A stretch of DNA of 64,000 bases from assembly GCA_964418745.1 (NCBI GenBank), contig CAYQMX010000007.1, forward strand, positions 191,071 through 255,070, written 5' to 3'. The translations under genes were made by a program, and so were the position numbers. Below the pieces are notes generated by a model that worked only from the letters and a program-made list of their open reading frames with translations, made no database searches and was not told the origin of the DNA. Shown one piece after another: positions 60,035 through 64,000 of this stretch; within the stretch, counting starts at the first letter, position 1, and the number at the start of each line of letters is the position of its first letter. Source of the DNA: Scleromatobacter sp964418745. GTDB taxonomy: Bacteria > Pseudomonadota > Gammaproteobacteria > Burkholderiales > Burkholderiaceae_C.

Positions 60035-60520
60035 ATGAGCGCACCCGCCAACGACCCGACCCGCCGCGGCCCCGAACCGCGCGCCGCCTACGCCGCGTTC
60101 CGCCCCATCACCACGCGCTGGATGGACAACGACGTCTACGGCCACGTCAACAACGTCGTCTACTACAGCTTCTTCGACACCGCCGTGAACGGCCTGCTGA
60201 TGGACGCGGGCGTGCTCGACATCCACGCCGGCGAGGTCATCGGCCTGGTCGTCGAGACGCAGTGCAACTACTTCGCGCCGATCGCGTTCCCGCAGCCGGT
60301 CACGGCCGGGGTGCGCGTGGCGCAGCTCGGGCGCTCGAGCGTGCGCTACGAGATCGGCCTGTTCGCCGACGACGCGCCGGCCAGCGCGGCCGCCGGCCAT
60401 TTCGTCCACGTCTACGTCGACCGCACGACGCGGCGCCCGGTGCCGCTGCCGGGGCCGCTGAAGGCGGTGCTGCAGTCGTGGGCACGTCCCCAACCTTCCG
60501 AAGGAACGAACGCCCGATGA
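60035..60520 (+). CDS. Hotdog-fold acyl-CoA thioesterase
   Basis: 161 residues. Hotdog fold of the YbgC/FadM (4HBT) type: TRWMDNDVYGHVNNVVYYSF carries the catalytic Asp and NNVVYY helix, then CNYFAPIAFPQPVTAGVRVA and SSVRYEIGLF. Would hydrolyse acyl-CoA in the cytoplasm. Starts at Met 60035 (AAAG upstream); a GTG at 59987 overlapping the previous stop is an alternative. Its stop overlaps the nitroreductase start (ATGA). Confidence 0.88.
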   Translation: MSAPANDPTRRGPEPRAAYAAFRPITTRWMDNDVYGHVNNVVYYSFFDTAVNGLLMDAGVLDIHAGEVIGLVVETQCNYFAPIAFPQPVTAGVRVAQLGRSSVRYEIGLFADDAPASAAAGHFVHVYVDRTTRRPVPLPGPLKAVLQSWARPQPSEGTNAR

Positions 60521-61221
60521 GCGAACTCCCCAGCCCCGCCGGCCAGGCGGCCGTCGACGCGGCCATCACCTCGCGCCGCTCGATCCGCGCCTTCCTGCCG
60601 ACGCCGATTCCCGTGCCGACGATCCGCGAGATCCTCGACGTCGCCGCGCGCGCGCCCTCGGGCACCAACACCCAGCCCTGGAAGGTGCACGTGCTGACCG
60701 GCGCCGCGCGCCAGCGCCTGAGCGACGCCATCCTCGCGGCCTACGACGACCCGGCCGAGCGCGCGCAGCACGCGGAGGAGTACGACTACTATCCGCGCGA
60801 ATGGGTGTCGCCCTACATCGACCGCCGCCGCAAGATCGGCTGGGACCTGTACGGGCTGCTGGAGATCGGCAAGGCCGACAAGGACCGGATGCACGCCCAG
60901 CACGGGCGCAACTTCGTGTTCTTCGACGCCCCGGTGGGCCTGATCTTCACGATCGACCGCGTGATGGCACAGGGCAGCTGGCTCGACTACGGCATGTTCC
61001 TGGAGAACATCATGATCGCCGCACGCGGCCGCGGCCTCGACACCTGCCCGCAGGCGGCGTTCACGCAGTTCCACCGCGTCATCAAGCGCGAGCTGCAGTT
61101 GGGCGACCACGAGATGGTGGTCTGCGGCATGGCCCTCGGCGTGGCCGATCCGGACGCCGTGGCCAACCGCCTGACGACGGCGCGCGCCACGGTCGACGAA
61201 TTCACCACCTTCCACGCATGA
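60517..61221 (+). CDS. Nitroreductase-family FMN enzyme
   Basis: 234 residues. FMN-binding nitroreductase fold: ITSRRSIRAFLPTPIPVPTI and VAARAPSGTNTQPWKVHVLT at the N-terminus, FFDAPVGLIFTIDR in the middle and CPQAAFTQFHRVIKRELQLG near the C-terminus. Reduces nitro- or quinone compounds with NAD(P)H; physiological substrate not known. AAGGA (60501-60505) upstream; overlaps both neighbours by four bases, so translation is coupled from the thioesterase to the dehydrogenase. Confidence 0.92.
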   Translation: MSELPSPAGQAAVDAAITSRRSIRAFLPTPIPVPTIREILDVAARAPSGTNTQPWKVHVLTGAARQRLSDAILAAYDDPAERAQHAEEYDYYPREWVSPYIDRRRKIGWDLYGLLEIGKADKDRMHAQHGRNFVFFDAPVGLIFTIDRVMAQGSWLDYGMFLENIMIAARGRGLDTCPQAAFTQFHRVIKRELQLGDHEMVVCGMALGVADPDAVANRLTTARATVDEFTTFHA

Positions 61222-62210
61222 CCCGCCCCACCGTCTTCGTCGCCCGCCGCGTGTTCGGCGACATCGTCGACCGCCTGCGCGCCGACTTCGAGGTGCGCAC
61301 CCACGAGGGCGAGTCGCCGCTGTCGCAGCCCGAGCTCATCGCCGCGCTGCAGGGCTGCGCGGGCGTGTTCATCACCGGCACCGAGCCGATCGACGCCGTG
61401 CTGCTGGACGCCTGCCCGCAGCTGGAGGCCGTCTGCACGATGGCCGTGGGCTACAACAACATCGACGTCGCGGCCTGCACCGCGCACGGCGTCGTCGTCA
61501 CCAACGCGCCGGGCGTGCTCACCGAGACCACGGCCGACTTCGGGTTCGCGCTGATGATGGCCACTGCGCGCCGCATCTCGGAGAGCGAACGTTTCCTGCG
61601 CGAGGGCCGCTGGCAGCACTGGGGCGTGGACATGTTCGCCGGCGGCGACGTGCACGGCGCCACGCTGGGCATCCTGGGCATGGGCCGCATCGGCCAGGCG
61701 ATCGCCCGGCGCGGCCATGGCGGCTTCGACATGAAGGTGGCGTACCACAACCGCAGCCACCTGGCGCCCGACGTCGAGGCCGCGCTCGGCGCCACGTGGA
61801 TGACGCTGCCCGACCTGCTGGGCGCGGTCGACCACCTGGTCATCGTCACCCCGTACAGCGCCGCCACCCACCACCTGGTCGGTGCCGACCAGCTGCGGCT
61901 GATGAAGCCCACGGCCACGCTCACCAACATCGCGCGCGGCGGCGTCGTCGACGACGCGGCCCTCGCGCAGGCGCTGTCCGCCGGCACCATCGCGGCCGCG
62001 GGCCTGGACGTGTTCGAGGGCGAGCCCGCCGTGCATCCGGCGCTGCTGGCGCTGCGCAACGTGGTGCTCACGCCGCACATCGCCAGCGCCAGCGTGCCCA
62101 CGCGACGCGCGATGGCGAGCCTGGCGGTGGACAACCTGCGCGCCGCGCTCGGCGTGGGGCCGGACGCGGGCAGGCCGCCGACCGCGCTCAATCCCGACGT
62201 GCTGAAGTAG
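61218..62210 (+). CDS. D-2-hydroxyacid dehydrogenase (glyoxylate/hydroxypyruvate reductase type)
   Basis: 330 residues. NAD(P)-dependent D-isomer dehydrogenase: CTMAVGYNNIDVAACTAHGV, TNAPGVLTETTADFGFALMM, nucleotide motif GATLGILGMGRIGQAIARR, catalytic Arg in NIARGGVVDDAALAQAL, Glu in VFEGEP and His in TPHIASAS. Close in layout to GhrB/glyoxylate reductase. Start overlaps the nitroreductase stop (ATGA). Last gene of the four-gene run, ending before a hairpin shared with the opposing hppA gene. Confidence 0.92.
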   Translation: MTRPTVFVARRVFGDIVDRLRADFEVRTHEGESPLSQPELIAALQGCAGVFITGTEPIDAVLLDACPQLEAVCTMAVGYNNIDVAACTAHGVVVTNAPGVLTETTADFGFALMMATARRISESERFLREGRWQHWGVDMFAGGDVHGATLGILGMGRIGQAIARRGHGGFDMKVAYHNRSHLAPDVEAALGATWMTLPDLLGAVDHLVIVTPYSAATHHLVGADQLRLMKPTATLTNIARGGVVDDAALAQALSAGTIAAAGLDVFEGEPAVHPALLALRNVVLTPHIASASVPTRRAMASLAVDNLRAALGVGPDAGRPPTALNPDVLK

Positions 62211-62229
62211 GCGCCGGCGAGGCGCCATG

Positions 62230-62254
62230 AAAAAGGCCGGCGGGTGCCGGCCTT
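62230..62254 (-). terminator. Terminator between ghrB-like gene and hppA
   Basis: Nine-pair stem AAGGCCGGC/GCCGGCCTT (62233-62241 with 62246-62254), followed on the minus strand by five T; mainly serves hppA, though the hairpin could slow transcription from the left as well. Confidence 0.85.
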
Positions 62255-62290
62255 GCGCGTGACGCGCGATTCGCGCGCGGGGGCGGCGCC

Positions 62291-64000
<1,710 letters not shown>

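Overview
The window is about 64 kb of very GC-rich, gene-dense DNA from a Gram-negative bacterium. TonB-dependent outer-membrane receptors, a TPP riboswitch, a PHA phasin, an assimilatory sulfite reductase operon with a DUF934 gene, a membrane pyrophosphatase and the overall gene style point to a betaproteobacterium of the order Burkholderiales, most likely near Roseateles/Mitsuaria/Rubrivivax. The genus is an inference. No phage, integrase, insertion sequence or CRISPR array is visible.

Layout. 1-1746: 3' end of a CusA/CzcA-type RND metal pump. 1781-3342: a compact minus-strand trio containing a protein-glutaminase-like enzyme. 3495-21695: a large catabolic region for galactosamine-containing glycans. 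It holds a TonB receptor with AgaR-like operators, a DMT transporter, KbaZ/GatZ, AgaS, a BadF-type sugar kinase, an amidohydrolase, AgaR, a GH36 enzyme, a degenerate response regulator, a GH114 endo-polygalactosaminidase, a second TonB receptor, a two-component pair and a CE4 deacetylase. The enzymes fit an alpha-1,4 Gal/GalNAc/GalN polymer such as fungal galactosaminogalactan or Pel. 21807-32258: mixed genes, including a lone phage-tube-like protein, a very large AsmA/DUF748 protein, a candidate sRNA and three tandem tail-collar proteins.

32387-41708 is the most unusual part. A minus-strand operon with its own promoter encodes three Sec-exported proteins, a membrane-anchored C39 peptidase, two outer-membrane barrel proteins, a DUF2059 protein and a DUF4382 lipoprotein. 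One exported protein lies upstream as its own unit and another lies convergent to the operon. All five exported proteins carry, just after the signal peptide, a 12-residue motif matching the double-glycine leader consensus that C39 peptidases recognise. This suggests a periplasmic processing and surface-assembly system, resembling the poorly characterised fil clusters of Acinetobacter.

42201-47785: an AraC regulator and a TetR regulator linked by similar palindromes, an atypical M19 dipeptidase, an exported amidohydrolase and tRNA-Asn. 47825-50169: a TonB receptor under a TPP riboswitch, so probably for thiamine uptake. 50280-55683: ferredoxin reductase, ferredoxin, siroheme methyltransferase, APS/PAPS reductase, DUF934 and sulfite reductase. 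55809-64000: patatin lipoprotein, chromate transporter, phasin, a deacetylase-thioesterase-nitroreductase-dehydrogenase run and the hppA pyrophosphatase, cut by the window end.
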